64,000 nt of DNA from Diphasiastrum complanatum (taxonomy: Eukaryota > Streptophyta > Lycopodiopsida > Lycopodiales > Lycopodiaceae): assembly GCA_029204225.1 (NCBI GenBank), contig CM055093.1, positions 1,345,699-1,409,698 of the forward strand, written 5' to 3'. The notes beneath the pieces were generated by a model. The model was not told the DNA's origin. It worked only from the letters and a program-made list of their open reading frames with translations, and ran no database searches. Numbering within the stretch: the stretch's first letter is position 1; each line of letters starts with the position of its first letter. A program made the translations under genes and the position numbers. Below are positions 1 to 10,900 of the stretch, in pieces.

Positions 1-44
1 GCCATGACTACCCATGTCCCATATATAGATTATCGATAATTTAG

Positions 45-90
45 AAGAGAGAGAGAGAGAGAGAGACCACACACACACACACACACACAC
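45..90. repeat. (GA)n and (CA)n microsatellite
   Basis: A GA dinucleotide run (about 45-66) is followed at once by a CA run (about 68-90). It is a simple-sequence tract with no coding meaning. It lies a few hundred bases before the pararetrovirus relic. Confidence 0.9.
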
Positions 91-399
91 GGATCACACT
101 CCGTATATTCAAAAAAATCCAGATGATCTACCAGATCAACAAAAATGAGGTCTTAGCAGAAGTGGTCTTCTTACCAAAAACCCAGGATTAACTTCCATTC
201 CCACATAATCACTAGTCTGGATGGATTTAACATCTTCCTCAAACGAAGACCCCCACACCTTGATAATGACATGAATATCCCACCGAGCCTATATCTACAT
301 TGAGTTCTATGTCGTATATCACACACATCCAAGTACAGGTTTGCATCTCTGATATGTTTCGACCTTTTCTAGTAGCCCTTACTAGACACAGCCTACAGT

Positions 400-2215
400 C
401 GTATCTTGCGCTGATTTGAGATTGTATTCCCAAGAACATATCCAGGAAGATCCCTACCTCGTTCAAGTCATTTATTCCAACAGTGAACTAGGTTTGCTGA
501 GCCATAGCATTACTTGTCTCATCCGTATTGGTAATCTAAAAATCAATGTCAATTTCAAAGGCTTGAGCCATCACTCTACTGACTTGATTTTAGTTTATGA
601 TGTACTGAAACACCTTTCCCCAGTCACGTTTGAAATCAAGAAAGTTATATTCACATGTAGATCTCATACCTACACTACACCTCTCATCTCTCCACAAAAG
701 ATCCAGTATAACAATATGTCGGAAATCAAATTCGATTATTGCTCCAGAAAGTTTCTTAATTGGTCTGATTCCCAAAAGGCTCAGGTGCAAACTCAAATCG
801 ATATGTTCAAAGAACGATTTCTCCAATTTGCAAAAGATGATCCTCTACCATTCTGGAACAAACAACAATACTTTGTATGACTTTCCAATGTTCCACATAC
901 TAATCCAACCAGAGCCTCATATGCATATATGTCTCCTACGGACAGGGCGCTCTGTGAAGCAAAAGTCAGTCAATTTCTACAGGCAGGTATAATCGAACCC
1001 AGGTCTAGCAATTGAGCATGGTCAAGCATTCTATGTTAACAAGCATTCATAGCAGGTGTGCGACAAGAAAAGATCAGTGATTAATTACAAGCCATTTCAG
1101 TATCCTCTCCCTCTTCAGTATTATTGGTTTCTGAAAGATGTCAAGTATCCTCTCCCTCTTCGAGATGATATCATCCATAGAATCCAAGGTGCAATTATCT
1201 TTAGCAAATTTGATCTAAAGAGTGGTTTTTGGTAGTTTAAAATAGATCCCGATGATCGTCATAAAACTGCATTCTCAGTTCCTCAAGGATTGTACCAATC
1301 GATAGTTATGCCCTTCGGATTAAAGATTGCTCCTGCAGAATTCCAGATTAGGATTGATTTGATATTTGCAGATTATCGTGATTTCTTAATGGCCTACATC
1401 GATGGCAGTCTGATATTTAGTAAAACTTTCCCCCAACATTTCTCTCATTTGCAAAAGTTTTATGAATGTATGGATAAGCATGGATTGGTGTTATCCAAAG
1501 CGTTGGGAAAAATGGAGTTATTTCAAGCAGAGATTGCATTCCTCAGCATCATCATTTGCAACGGCAAAGTAAAACTCCAACAACATGTTTTACAAAAGAT
1601 TGCTGATATGCAAGGTTTTACTACTATCCATGATCTTCAAAGTTTTCTAGAATGCTTAAACTAGGTTAATTGGTGTATTTGTCATTTAGCATCAATTGTA
1701 CAACATTTTCTTCGAAAAGATGTCTCTTTTAAGTGGACAGCAGAACATGACAAATGTGTAAGAATTATCAAGCAATATTGCTCTCATCTTCCACCCTTGC
1801 AGCTTCCATCGACAGGACAAATGATCGTATACACAGATGCAAGCACTCTTGCATGGGGTGGTGTCTTATGTGAATTACATCATGATAACACTATACAGGT
1901 TTGCAGATTTGCATAAGGATCGTTCACCCCAACACAAACTCGATATCCATCAGCACATCGGGAGTTCCTTGCAGCAAAGAAGGCCATTACCACATTTCGG
2001 TTCTTTTTAATTTCTAATGAGTTTATTCTAAGAAGTGATTTGAAGAACTTTAAGATTTTTTAGATGACAAATCTATTACGACCATTGGAAATTCTAGATT
2101 GTTAAGATGGTCCTTGTGGTTTGATCATTTGAACTTTACCAGTGAGCATGTTTTTGGCATTCAGAATAATGTTGCAGATATCCTCAGTCGGATCCAAGAC
2201 ACCATCATTTTCTGA
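400..2215 (+). pseudogene. Endogenous pararetrovirus (Caulimoviridae) protease-RT-RNase H relic
   Basis: This is a decayed copy of a plant pararetrovirus polymerase. The first readable part (about 416-880) looks like the end of the aspartic protease and the linker to the reverse transcriptase, but I see no intact DTGA-type catalytic site. Around 900-1020 the conserved entry to the RT reads in a shifted frame (DRALCEAKVSQFLQAGIIEP), as in caulimovirids. An open stretch at 1290-1664 carries the RT core: MPFGLKIAPAEFQ, then YIDGSLIFS where YVDD would be expected, so the second catalytic aspartate is replaced. RNase H follows (YTDAS and WGG near 1835-1860; NNVADILSR near 2168-2195). Several frameshifts and stops break it up. 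The VPFGL-type and ADFLSR-type ending favours Caulimoviridae over Ty3/gypsy, and no integrase follows the RNase H, as expected for a pararetrovirus. It is an old, non-functional insertion. Confidence 0.85.
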
Positions 2216-2900
2216 TGACCCAAAGATATCAGAAGAAAAACCACCGTAAAAGACACGACGACCTTCTACAACGGCCAGCGTGAGATGAGCTTACCAGTTG
2301 TTGGCTGATTCTGGCGAATCCCCAAGATACTCGGCCAAAGCTATCCAAGAGCACCTCTCACCTTAGACCGAGGAGGTCTCTAAGAAGATGAGATGAACGA
2401 AGATTGAGAGCCGAGAAGCACTAGTTAAGAATGACAAGTAGAAACTGTGTAAGCCTCATGGTGAATCCCGAAAGATGGAATGATCATGTAGGAACTAGTA
2501 TTTCTAGGCAAATGTAATAAATGCAAGTAGGCCCCTCTTAGAAAAGTAGAGTGAGCCGCCTTTTGATGGTGAACTCTAATGGACAAGATAATTCCACATG
2601 TAATTTGTGTAATGTGGAAATGCCACTAGGATGTCACCTAAGGAGCTCTCTTGTTTATTTAAGAGACTCCCCTTTTGTAGAAGGGAGGCTTTTATGCATT
2701 GTATCTACTCCATGTCCAAATGAGAAGAGCCTCCACGAGTTTGATACACCACTAAGATCCTTGATCATGGAGGTTTTCTTGAGTGAATCTCCTATGATCA
2801 TGCACTTCCATCCCTTTGTGTGTGGTTGTGGATTAAAGTAGCGAGGATTAGATTTCCTGCTTTTTGTGGATTAATGTAGAAATCAGCATTGTGGTAATTT
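2216..2900 (+). promoter_or_regulatory. Possible pararetrovirus intergenic/promoter remnant
   Basis: This sequence directly follows the RNase H end, where caulimovirids carry their genome-length RNA promoter. A TATTTAA box sits at about 2656-2662, followed by GC-richer sequence. A short open stretch (2551-2841) matches nothing I know. The promoter call rests mainly on position. Confidence 0.3.
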
Positions 2901-3425
2901 GTCTTGGCTGGGTTGTGGCTTAAATCTGGCAAATCCTAGGACAGCCCATTTCTTGATGTTCTTGGCAGTCCAAAAATCAAGAAATGTGTGTTTCTTGATT
3001 CTTGGGCTCTCCAAAATGCTGCCTAGTTTAGTTTCTTGTATTTAGAATGTATGTGTTGGCTTAGTTTAGTTCGTAAGGATCTGTTTCATTATGTTTTTGC
3101 AGCTAGTAGAAGTAGGAATCCATCAATGTTCAACTGAGCAGTAACGTAGATCATGTGTTGAACGCATTGGCTTGCATTATGATTGATTATGCATGTGCAT
3201 TTAGTTCAAGAGCGACCTATCCGAGTCTCCTCTGACAGGCAGGAAACATATTAAACATTGTTCTTTTCTTTCTATTTGATCTGGGCATTGAAACAAACGC
3301 GTTAACATTCAGAATGCCCAAACAAGCCTGGTAACAGGCAGCACATTGATCTAACCAGAGAGAAGAAATGACAACAAAGAATCAGTAGATAGATGAAAAA
3401 TCTGTTAACATTGTCGAAAATCAGT
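2901..3425. other. Unassigned stretch, no gene seen
   Basis: I see no long open frame, recognisable domain or tandem structure here. It is AT-rich intergenic or decayed repeat sequence between the pararetrovirus relic and a copia LTR. Confidence 0.5.
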
Positions 3426-3429
3426 GGGA

Positions 3430-4005
3430 ATGAGCGGAAGCTAATGAGCGGCCTTGGTGTAGGATCAGAAGTACCATAGTTAGCAGCAGAACATTCAAAA
3501 TGATTGATTTAGACAAATGCACAATGAAACGATACAATAGTCGGACTAAAAATTTGCACTCTGATTAATATCAAACTGTAAGTAGAATGCTTGAAGTGAT
3601 AACTTTAGCTTACAGTCGTTGAGCGTGATAATGCTGGTTACAAAAACTCGAATAATGAGAAGTAGTTTGATGAAAATTCTAGAATTGATATCCTACAAAA
3701 TATCTACAACTACCTTTTATTGCAGTTATTACAACTACCTCATTACATTTAATGCATGTACAAAGTGGGCGGATTGTCAACACGAAGTCGTTGGGTCGGA
3801 TTTTAGACCGATAGTATCAAAATTTACAAGTATCAAAAAATGTACAATGACTCAAAAAATATACACTGATTCAAAAAATATAGGATTTTTTTAGTCAATA
3901 CTCTAGAAAGTTCGATCTTGAATTTTTCGATCTTTTGTTCAGAAAATTGAGCCATCTGTTTTTGGTTTTTCAATGGATTTGAGGTTGAGCATTGAATTCC
4001 AGCAC
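3430..4005 (-). repeat. copia LTR copy (minus orientation)
   Basis: Read on the minus strand, the LTR starts at about 4005 with a TGCTGGAATTCAATGCTC-like end. The same start (TGTTGGAATTCGATGCTC) recurs at 5363 and 20780. The body shares a GTCGTTGGGT segment with LTR copies at 5418-6035, 19560-19865 and 20050-20780. It sits at the 3' end of the minus-strand copia remnant at 4006-5363. Confidence 0.65.
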
Positions 4006-5363
4006 TCCCCCTTAATGTGGATCCTGATTTTGATTTTTCAAATTCAACATGTCGTTGAATCTGAGATGGTGCTCCTTTGAAAGAGAGCCTTTGTGAAGTA
4101 ATATGCTTTTCTGAGATTTGTCCTATTGGATCGATTTTTGGATTTCGAGACTGTAGTGGGATGGAACCATATCAGTCTTTTGTACTCCAGTGTTAACATG
4201 CATTTCAGATCCTTCATCAATTTCAGATTGTTACTGTCATCTACATAAAGAGTGTTGATGAAGAAATCCGATACAGACTTGAAGTGAAAATTTGAGTCTG
4301 CCGAGTTTGGATAGAAACCATTCTCATTCAGAAATGTGAATTTGGTGTCTTCTTCTATTTTGCACTAGTCAACATCAAGTAGTTGACTTTGCCTCTGCAA
4401 TAGTGTTGAGTTCCTGCACAAAGTAGCAGGCTGGATCATCCATAAATCGGGATGGAGGTTGTTTGGATCAATTTGATCTTCTGAGTTGAAATTTAATCCT
4501 CTGATGTGATTCGATCCACTGAGAATCTGACTCATTTTTCGAGTCAGTATCGATTTTTTACTGTTCGACCCTTGAATTGGAATTCTTCTGTTCGATAACA
4601 TTGGTCTTCCAAAAAGATGACATCTCTGCTCGTGAATGCTTTCTAAGTGTCTATGTTGTAGAGCTTGTATGCCTTGTGATTTGGAGAGAAGCCAATAAAA
4701 TCGATCTGCTGCAGTTCGATCCTTGGGTCGGATTTTTTGTAGATCAACAAAGATATGATTGAAAGCTTTGCATTCAAACACTCTAATATTTTTGAGTGAT
4801 GGCTTCGATCATGTCCACACCTAATAATGTGTCTTGCCATTCAGGGCCATTGTAATGGATTGGTTTTGTAGATAGGCGGATGTAGTAACAACTTTTGCCC
4901 ATCATTTCTTTGGAAGAGAGGCATGGACTAGCATGCTCTTTGCACTTGCAATGAGTGTCTGATTTTTCCTTTGAGCCACACCATTGTACTGAGGTGAGCC
5001 GTTGGCTATGGATTGTTGTAGGTGTATTCCGTTGGCCTTACAGAAAGTTTTGAACTTGGTGGAGAGAAATACTTCCCCTCCATTAGAACGTAGAGCTTTT
5101 ATTCTTCTCTAAGTCAAATTTTCTACTGATGTTTTGAACTGCTTGAAGAACTTGAAGGTATAGGATTTTTCCTTCAAAAAATAAGTTGCAATCCTCCCCG
5201 AGAGAAGTCATCAATAAAAGTCAGCAAATAGACAGCTCCCCTTGTGAAAATGGTTTGCATAGGGCCACAAATGTCCATGTGTACAAAGATCTAACAAATT
5301 TTCTAGTTTTTAGGATGCTCATTATTGAATGGATTTGAGGTTGAGCATCGAATTCCAACAGTA
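4006..5363 (-). pseudogene. Ty1/copia integrase and RT-end remnant
   Basis: Read from high to low coordinates, this contains copia polyprotein pieces in several frames. Near 5070-4900 is integrase-core sequence (GSPQYNGVAQRKN). Near 4780-4640 is the integrase C-terminal signature (FIGFSPNHKAYKLY). Near 4260-4240 a LYVDD motif from the RT is visible, and near 4100-4060 the RNase H/3' end (YYFTKALF). Most of the RT is missing, because the integrase runs into the end of RT within a few hundred bases. A short LTR start lies at 5305-5363, directly before integrase sequence, so the left half of the element was lost. Stops and frameshifts are frequent, and the remnant is dead. Confidence 0.75.
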
Positions 5364-5417
5364 GCATGTATGGTTTAAGAATGTGGTTGGTGCAGGTAGA
5401 AACGGGGCCAAATGTTT

Positions 5418-6035
5418 TTTGGAATTCAATGCTCAGCCTCAAATCCATTCATTAATAAGCATCATGACAAACCAAAAATAGACGGCTCGATTTTTTGAAC
5501 AAAAGATCAAAACTTTCATAATTGAACTTTCTAGAATTCTTTGATACTGTATCGACTTGAAAAATCCTATATTTTTCGAGTCAATGTATATTTGTAGAGT
5601 CTGTATTTTTCGAGTCATTGTACATTTTTTGATACTTGTAAATTTTGATACTATCGGTCTAAAATCCGACCCAACGACTTCGTGTTGACAGTCTGCCTAC
5701 TTTGTACATGCATTAACTGTAATGAGTCGGTTGTAATAACTACAACAAAAAGGTAGTTGTAGATCTTTTGTAGGATATCAATCCTAGGATCTTCATCAGA
5801 AAACTACTTCTGATTATTCGAGTTTCTGTAACCAGCGTTATCACGCTCAACGACTGAAGGTGAAGTTATCACTTCAAGCATTGTACTCATCATTTGATAT
5901 TGATTAGAGTGCAAATTTTGAGTCCCACTACTATATCATTTCATTGTGAATTTGTCTGAATCATTCATTTTGAACATTTTGTTGCTAATTGTGGTGCTTC
6001 CGATCCTACACCAAGCCCGCTCATCAGCTTCCGCT
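5418..6035 (+). repeat. copia LTR copy (plus orientation)
   Basis: This LTR is of the same family as 3430-4005 but in the opposite orientation, starting with a GGAATTCAATGCTCAGCC-like end. It contains the reverse complement of the GTCGTTGGGT segment and ends at about 6035, exactly where the minus-strand gypsy protease sequence is cut. It therefore forms an inverted LTR pair with 3430-4005, which is not a normal element structure. Confidence 0.65.
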
Positions 6036-7900
6036 CATGGCAGAGACGTAGGTTCTAAAAAGACAACAGAATACCGATGCAATAAGTCAAAAATCACTTG
6101 AGGAAACGGACCAATGGATGGAGTAGGAGAAGCAGCAACTGATGTACTCTGAATGATAAAAAGAGCTGCACCCTGAGCCTTTGGCAGGCTACGCATAAAC
6201 TGCTTCCCAATAACCAACTAATAGTCACCTTGAGAATCAATACCATAAAGTAAATGATGCCGATCAGCATGTGTAAAAGACAATGTCTGTTGAGAAAAAT
6301 CCACAACAACAGTACCAAGTGATGAAAACCAATCTGCACCAAGAATAATATCATAGCACTCTAGAGGAATAATATAGAAATCTGCTTTTCCAGAGAAGTC
6401 ACCAATGCTATAGTCCAGGCCTTGAAACATCAGAGAGCTAATAAAAGTACGTGAGCTAGCAACCTCGACACTGAAAAACTGTGTAGCAGAAATAGGTGTA
6501 GTACGAATCCCGGTGGAAATGTAACTGCTAATAAATCAGTGTGTACTGCCAATATCCACCAAAGAAATACACTCTCGTCCCAAAATGCGAACACATAACC
6601 GAATAGAATGAGGACCAGGACGCCCAACCCAAGTAGCATAAGCAAATTGCGCATGGCAAGCGACAGAAGCAAGATCATCAAGAAGCGGGTTAGTCAGCTC
6701 ATCAACTGAATGTAGGTCATAAGTATCAAGAATCTGGATATAAACATCAGAATCATCAGGAGTAAGATACTCATGGCAAAAAATAGTGGTAGGAGAACCA
6801 AGAGACTGTCAGCAATCATGGGCTAGATGATCTAGATTCTTATAACGATAATGGAGGCACTTTTGCTGAATCTCAGTGAACTCTGCGGCTGGATAACGGC
6901 GAACAAAGGTAGGATGACGTGTACAAGGGCGAGGAGGAACAGTAGTAGAAGAAGCCAAAGTAGAAAAAGCAGTGGAAAGAGAGTGAGAAAAATGAGAAGA
7001 AGTGGATAACTCAGGATACTTATGTTGCAGGGTAGTCCAAGGAGATAGCATCTGAGAGAGTAGGAGGCCGAAAAGAGAAACCATCATATCATAAGGAGCC
7101 TCTAAGACTAGCAATAAAATGTGAAATAAGCTATGTAGGATGAAGCTCAATAAAAAGGTAGGAATGCTCAGTAAACTGATCAATATAAGCAGTCAAATTA
7201 CTAGTATGGCGAAGGCTACGAAGCTAATCACATTGGCAAACCAACCATTGTGGGTCAATCATAGCTATACGAAGATCATGACGAAAAGTAGGCCATATAT
7301 GTAATCCCTCATGAGTAGACTTAGAGTAATAGACACGCCACCAAGTCTAAGCTTGCGACCGATTAAATGTAACGTAGCCAACTGCACTTTCTGGATTTCA
7401 GTCTTGGGATACATAAGAAAATAGGTCTCTAACTTAGAGAACCAATTTTCCAAGATATTCCCATTAGATGAACCAGAATAAGTAGTAAGCTAGATGCGAT
7501 CATGAAAATCATGAGCAAAATGAGGCTCAAGAGTACTTGAAAAAGTAGGAGAAGGAAATCTTGGTGGTGCGGAGGGAAATCCAAGTGGTAGTACAGAAGA
7601 CTCGAAAGAAGACCCATAAGGATTAGCACTATATGAAGAGAGACCAAACGTACTACCAGAAGCACCTCTTGAAGATGGAGATGGAGCAGGAGCAGGCGTA
7701 CTCAAAATAGAAAATAAAGGTGCTCTACTAGGATGATAAAGAATGTCTAGGGGGGTGGTATCCCCTCGTGGTAGGATAGTCTCAAGGCTAGAAAGAACAT
7801 GATCAATATGACTCTCAAGATGATCCATGCGGGAATCAATATGTGTAAAACGATCATCTAAAGAGCTTTGCCAAGGTTCTTCTGATGAAGAAGTTGCCAT
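6035..7900 (-). pseudogene. Ty3/gypsy gag and protease remnant
   Basis: This is the 5' half of a gypsy polyprotein on the minus strand. Gag probably begins at the ATG ending at 7900 (MATSSSEEPW), followed by a Ser/Pro-rich linker. A gag core at about 7453-7265 includes WFSKLETYF. A degenerate zinc knuckle lies near 6890-6809 (CLHYRYKNLDHLAHDC; the expected glycine is lost). The protease follows near 6580-6240: LVDIGSTH in place of the usual LVDSGSTH, then YDIILGADWFSSLG. The sequence stops at 6035, just before RT would start, against a copia LTR. The frame changes several times. A leader, PBS and probable LTR lie upstream (8817-9175), so the 5' end of the element is preserved and the 3' half is missing. 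Confidence 0.8.
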
Positions 7901-8279
7901 AGGGACTAAGGAAAAGACAAAAACTTGAGGGAGAGGACGTTTGTCGTCACCCCAACTTAGTCTAACTTCCGAAATCACCAAAAATGACACATAAACAGTC
8001 AATCAAGATGGATAATATTTAGAAAATTGGGGGCTGAGAAAGTAGATTAATGGATAGCAGATGTGCAAGGCCAAGAAGTAGAAGGGTTCTAACAAAATGG
8101 AAAAAATGGAAAGAGGAGGATGTGAGACAACAAATATGAACAAGAATAGGGGGCTGGAAAAGAGTAGTATGTGAGCAGAAAGACAACAAGTAGGTGCAAA
8201 AAGGGCGAAAGCAATACTTGGGTGGGTGCTGATCTGTCGTCCACTTGGTAGTGCCAACAAAGAGAGGTAAAAGCTGAAG

Positions 8280-8804
8280 ATAATAGGGCACTGGGCAGCA
8301 ACTCCGAACAGCCTCTAATCAATAGCCGAAATGGACAACAAGTCGGTGAAGAGAACTGCTGAAAATGAGACGGTAGTAGGGCGTTGGGCAGCAGCTACCA
8401 AACCTGAAAAAAGAGCAAAAAATAGTGGTGATGTAGGACGCTGGACAGCCTCCAATCAGTATAAAAAATGGACAACAAATCGGTGACGAAAAGTGTCGAA
8501 AATGATGAGGTAGTAGGGCGTTGGACAACAACTATCAAATCTACAAAAACAATGAAAATCTGTCAAAAATTCAATGAAAGTGATGGGTTAGCAGGGCATT
8601 GAATAGCCTCCACCAAAATTGCAAAAAAAATGATGAAGAAATCGTCGAAAGTGATGGGCAGTAGGGCCTGGACAGCCACCACCAATTTGCAAAAAATGAC
8701 AAAGAAAATCGATAAAAGTGATGGGTGGTAGGGCGTTGGATAGCCTCCACTAATCTACAGGAAAGTTGACGGAGAAAATCGATGAAAGTGATGGGTGGTA
8801 GGGT
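8280..8804 (-). repeat. Degenerate tandem repeats in gypsy leader
   Basis: The leader between the primer-binding site and gag holds about seven diverged copies of a roughly 60-95-base unit. Each contains a GTAGGGC(G)TTGG-AGCC/AGCA core (near 8286, 8378, 8432, 8515, 8598, 8658, 8729), and units are joined by AAAATCGATGAAAGTGATGGG-like spacers. Minus-strand reading frames through it are repeat artefacts. From 7901 to 8280 the leader is unique and pyrimidine-rich on the minus strand. Confidence 0.7.
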
Positions 8805-8816
8805 GCTTTGATACCA
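8805..8816 (-). other. Primer-binding site of minus-strand gypsy element
   Basis: The minus strand reads TGGTATCAAAGC, complementary to the 3' end of plant initiator Met-tRNA apart from one position. It marks the boundary between 5' LTR (higher coordinates) and leader. Confidence 0.7.
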
Positions 8817-9175
8817 AGTTACAAGCTAAGATTCACTAGCTATGCTAGAAAGCAGGAAGAGATAATGCTTAAGGAGGCTAAAGAGAAGCAATCATCATAA
8901 ACTGAATAAAGGAATACAATGTTGCCCTACATATACCCTCTCCCTGAATCAAATAGAGGATTCAAAAAAGGGAGGGAAAAAGGATTTGGAGGGAAAATAG
9001 TGCGCCCTCCTAATAGGAGGACCCCCACTCCAAATCAACGTGACCAAGTCCTAAAAATATGACCAAATAGGGCCCAAGGCCAGTATATGAATAAAAAAAG
9101 GCCCTTAGGCCTTCTTATGCATGAATAAAAGAATGGATGCAACGAATGTAATGAGCCAAGTCCATAACTAATGCC
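8817..9175 (-). repeat. Probable 5' LTR of the gypsy remnant
   Basis: This is inferred from its position immediately upstream of the PBS on the minus strand. It carries a TATATG box about 100 bases before the PBS on that strand. I could not find the outer LTR end, because no second copy is present in the window. Confidence 0.4.
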
Positions 9176-10470
9176 ATTTGCACCGTGGCTGAGCCGCCTT
9201 CCATCGATGGGTCGCTTTCACCTATTGGGAAGTTTGTTTAGAAAAATGCTTATGGCCATCTTCTTGTTTGATTCCCCTTACTTTTTATGGTTTAGCGGTG
9301 TGGCTCATCAATTCTTTATCATTGTTGTTGTTGTTGCTCCGATTTTGTTCCCCTTTTGCTTATGAACGATTTTCTTGCTCATATTGTCCATCAAGCTTTC
9401 TTTCTTTTCTTGTTAAAACGATTTCATGTCAAGGTCAAAAATTTTTGAACGTTTATGCATATATATTTTTATCAACGTTCTCTTGTATTGGTGATCAATT
9501 TTTTGGAGGGTTCAGGGTTTTGGACGCTATTACTAGTGGTTTAATTGAGTGGCGTTATTGGTTTTTGCTTTGTTGAGGCCTGATTTATTGTAGGGTTTGA
9601 CACCCATATTGTCACGGTCTCTCCTATGCAAGGTAGCATTTTTATTAGATAGCTTGTTATTTTTGGGATTCAGCTTGTAATAATGTGTCTTATGCTATTA
9701 ACCTACTTAATTCAATAGTAGGTACAATGATCCATTCGTGAAGCCCAGGCGTTGAATGTTTTTACGGGTGTGCTTTAGTCTTTCATGGTTATACGGGATT
9801 CTTGCTGCAAGAATTTGTAGCTTTATTTATGTACCTCTCAAATGTTTATGCATGTCTGACTCTTAAAAAAAAAGAAAAAAATAGAGTTTCAATTACAACT
9901 GGGACCAAATAGTTTGAAAAGTAGTAATCTACGATATCAAGGTTATGTTGACCTTTAACTGTCGCTCAACATTCACCTTTGAGAATTTCCACGGATGGGA
10001 CAGAATTGTGGTGTGTTCTTAAAATACTATACTGCCACTAGTAATTCTACTAAATTGTTGGTGTAAGACGAGGCAATTTCATATGTTGTATTTTTTCTTA
10101 TTTAATCCAACGAAGTTTGCTAAAATGTTCATAATAATAGGTCCATACAAAATAGATAGTTCTCCATGTGTTTTCATAGTCTATTTTATCCCATATTCTT
10201 GTAGAGCATGATGACTATCAATTGTGCAAAAAAATTGCATGTTCCAAAGACGTGTACAAGCCATGCCAAAATCTTCCAAAACACATATTTTGCCAATGTT
10301 GTCAACGATTATGGTACTCAAAAACCCTGAAATGCACCATGCACACCTACGTAATTCTATACCAAGTAATTTTTAAAATTTGTCAATTTTCTTCTTCATT
10401 ATCTTAGTGTATTGTGTTGCATTGGATACTACAAATTGTTGCAGTACACTATTCACACCTACAAACAATA
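9176..10470. other. Unassigned; possible retroposon 3' end
   Basis: No recognisable protein is encoded. Open stretches at 9171-9576 are short, hydrophobic and match nothing I know. A run of nine A followed by GAAAAAAA at about 9866-9882 could be the poly(A) tail of a LINE-type retroposon whose 3' untranslated region would be 9180-9865. This is a weak suggestion. Confidence 0.25.
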
Positions 10471-10479
10471 ATATTACTA

Positions 10480-10888
10480 GATCATGGACTTTAAGTCATT
10501 GGGGAACTGGATGATGTGGCTCAAATAGGCTGCAGAGGTGTCCAGTGAGGTGTCACAGTGCACTACTAGTGGTGCATGGGCCTTGGAGGGTATAAGTATA
10601 CCTATTGGGCTCTCACTAGTGTATGCTTGTCAACATGACCGGTGGCAAGATGCTGCTGGTGTGATGCCATACTCCTCTTTGTGATTGATCCATTGGGGGC
10701 TAGATCCATTCGATCTAGGTTTGGTTGGGATGGTTTGTCCACCATCAGGTTCCCTTGTGTTGCTTGTGATTGGCATGCTTAGAATAGGATCCTTGGATTG
10801 AGGACTTTATATTGGTATCATCAGGTTCCCTTGTGTTGCTTGTGATTGGCATGCTTAGAATAGGATCCTTGGATTGAGGACTTTATAT
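10480..10888 (+). repeat. Probable 3' part of a plus-strand LTR
   Basis: It lies immediately upstream of a TGGTATCAAAGC primer-binding site. No partner LTR is seen, so the start is approximate. It includes the 76-bp duplication. Confidence 0.4.
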
Positions 10889-10894
10889 TGGTAT
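10743..10894. repeat. 76-bp perfect tandem duplication at an LTR end
   Basis: The segment 10743-10818 (starting CATCAGGTTCCC and ending TTGGTAT) is repeated directly at 10819-10894. The second copy runs into a complete primer-binding site. The first copy carries only its first bases before the repeat restarts. This is a local duplication spanning the LTR/PBS boundary. Confidence 0.85.
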
Positions 10895-10900
10895 CAAAGC
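10889..10900 (+). other. Primer-binding site (initiator Met-tRNA)
   Basis: TGGTATCAAAGC, the same variant as the minus-strand gypsy PBS at 8805-8816, marks the start of a retroelement interior that I cannot otherwise identify. Confidence 0.55.

Noticed and set aside
416-1664. Ty3/gypsy polymerase
   Set aside because: The RT entry and RNase H ending are of caulimovirid type, and no integrase follows.
8003-8531. Minus-strand hydrophobic open frames
   Set aside because: They fall in the gypsy leader, overlap in three frames and trace the leader repeats. Gag starts later, at 7900.
10889-10900. tRNA gene
   Set aside because: It is only the 12-nt complement of a tRNA 3' end next to an LTR. No cloverleaf sequence surrounds it.
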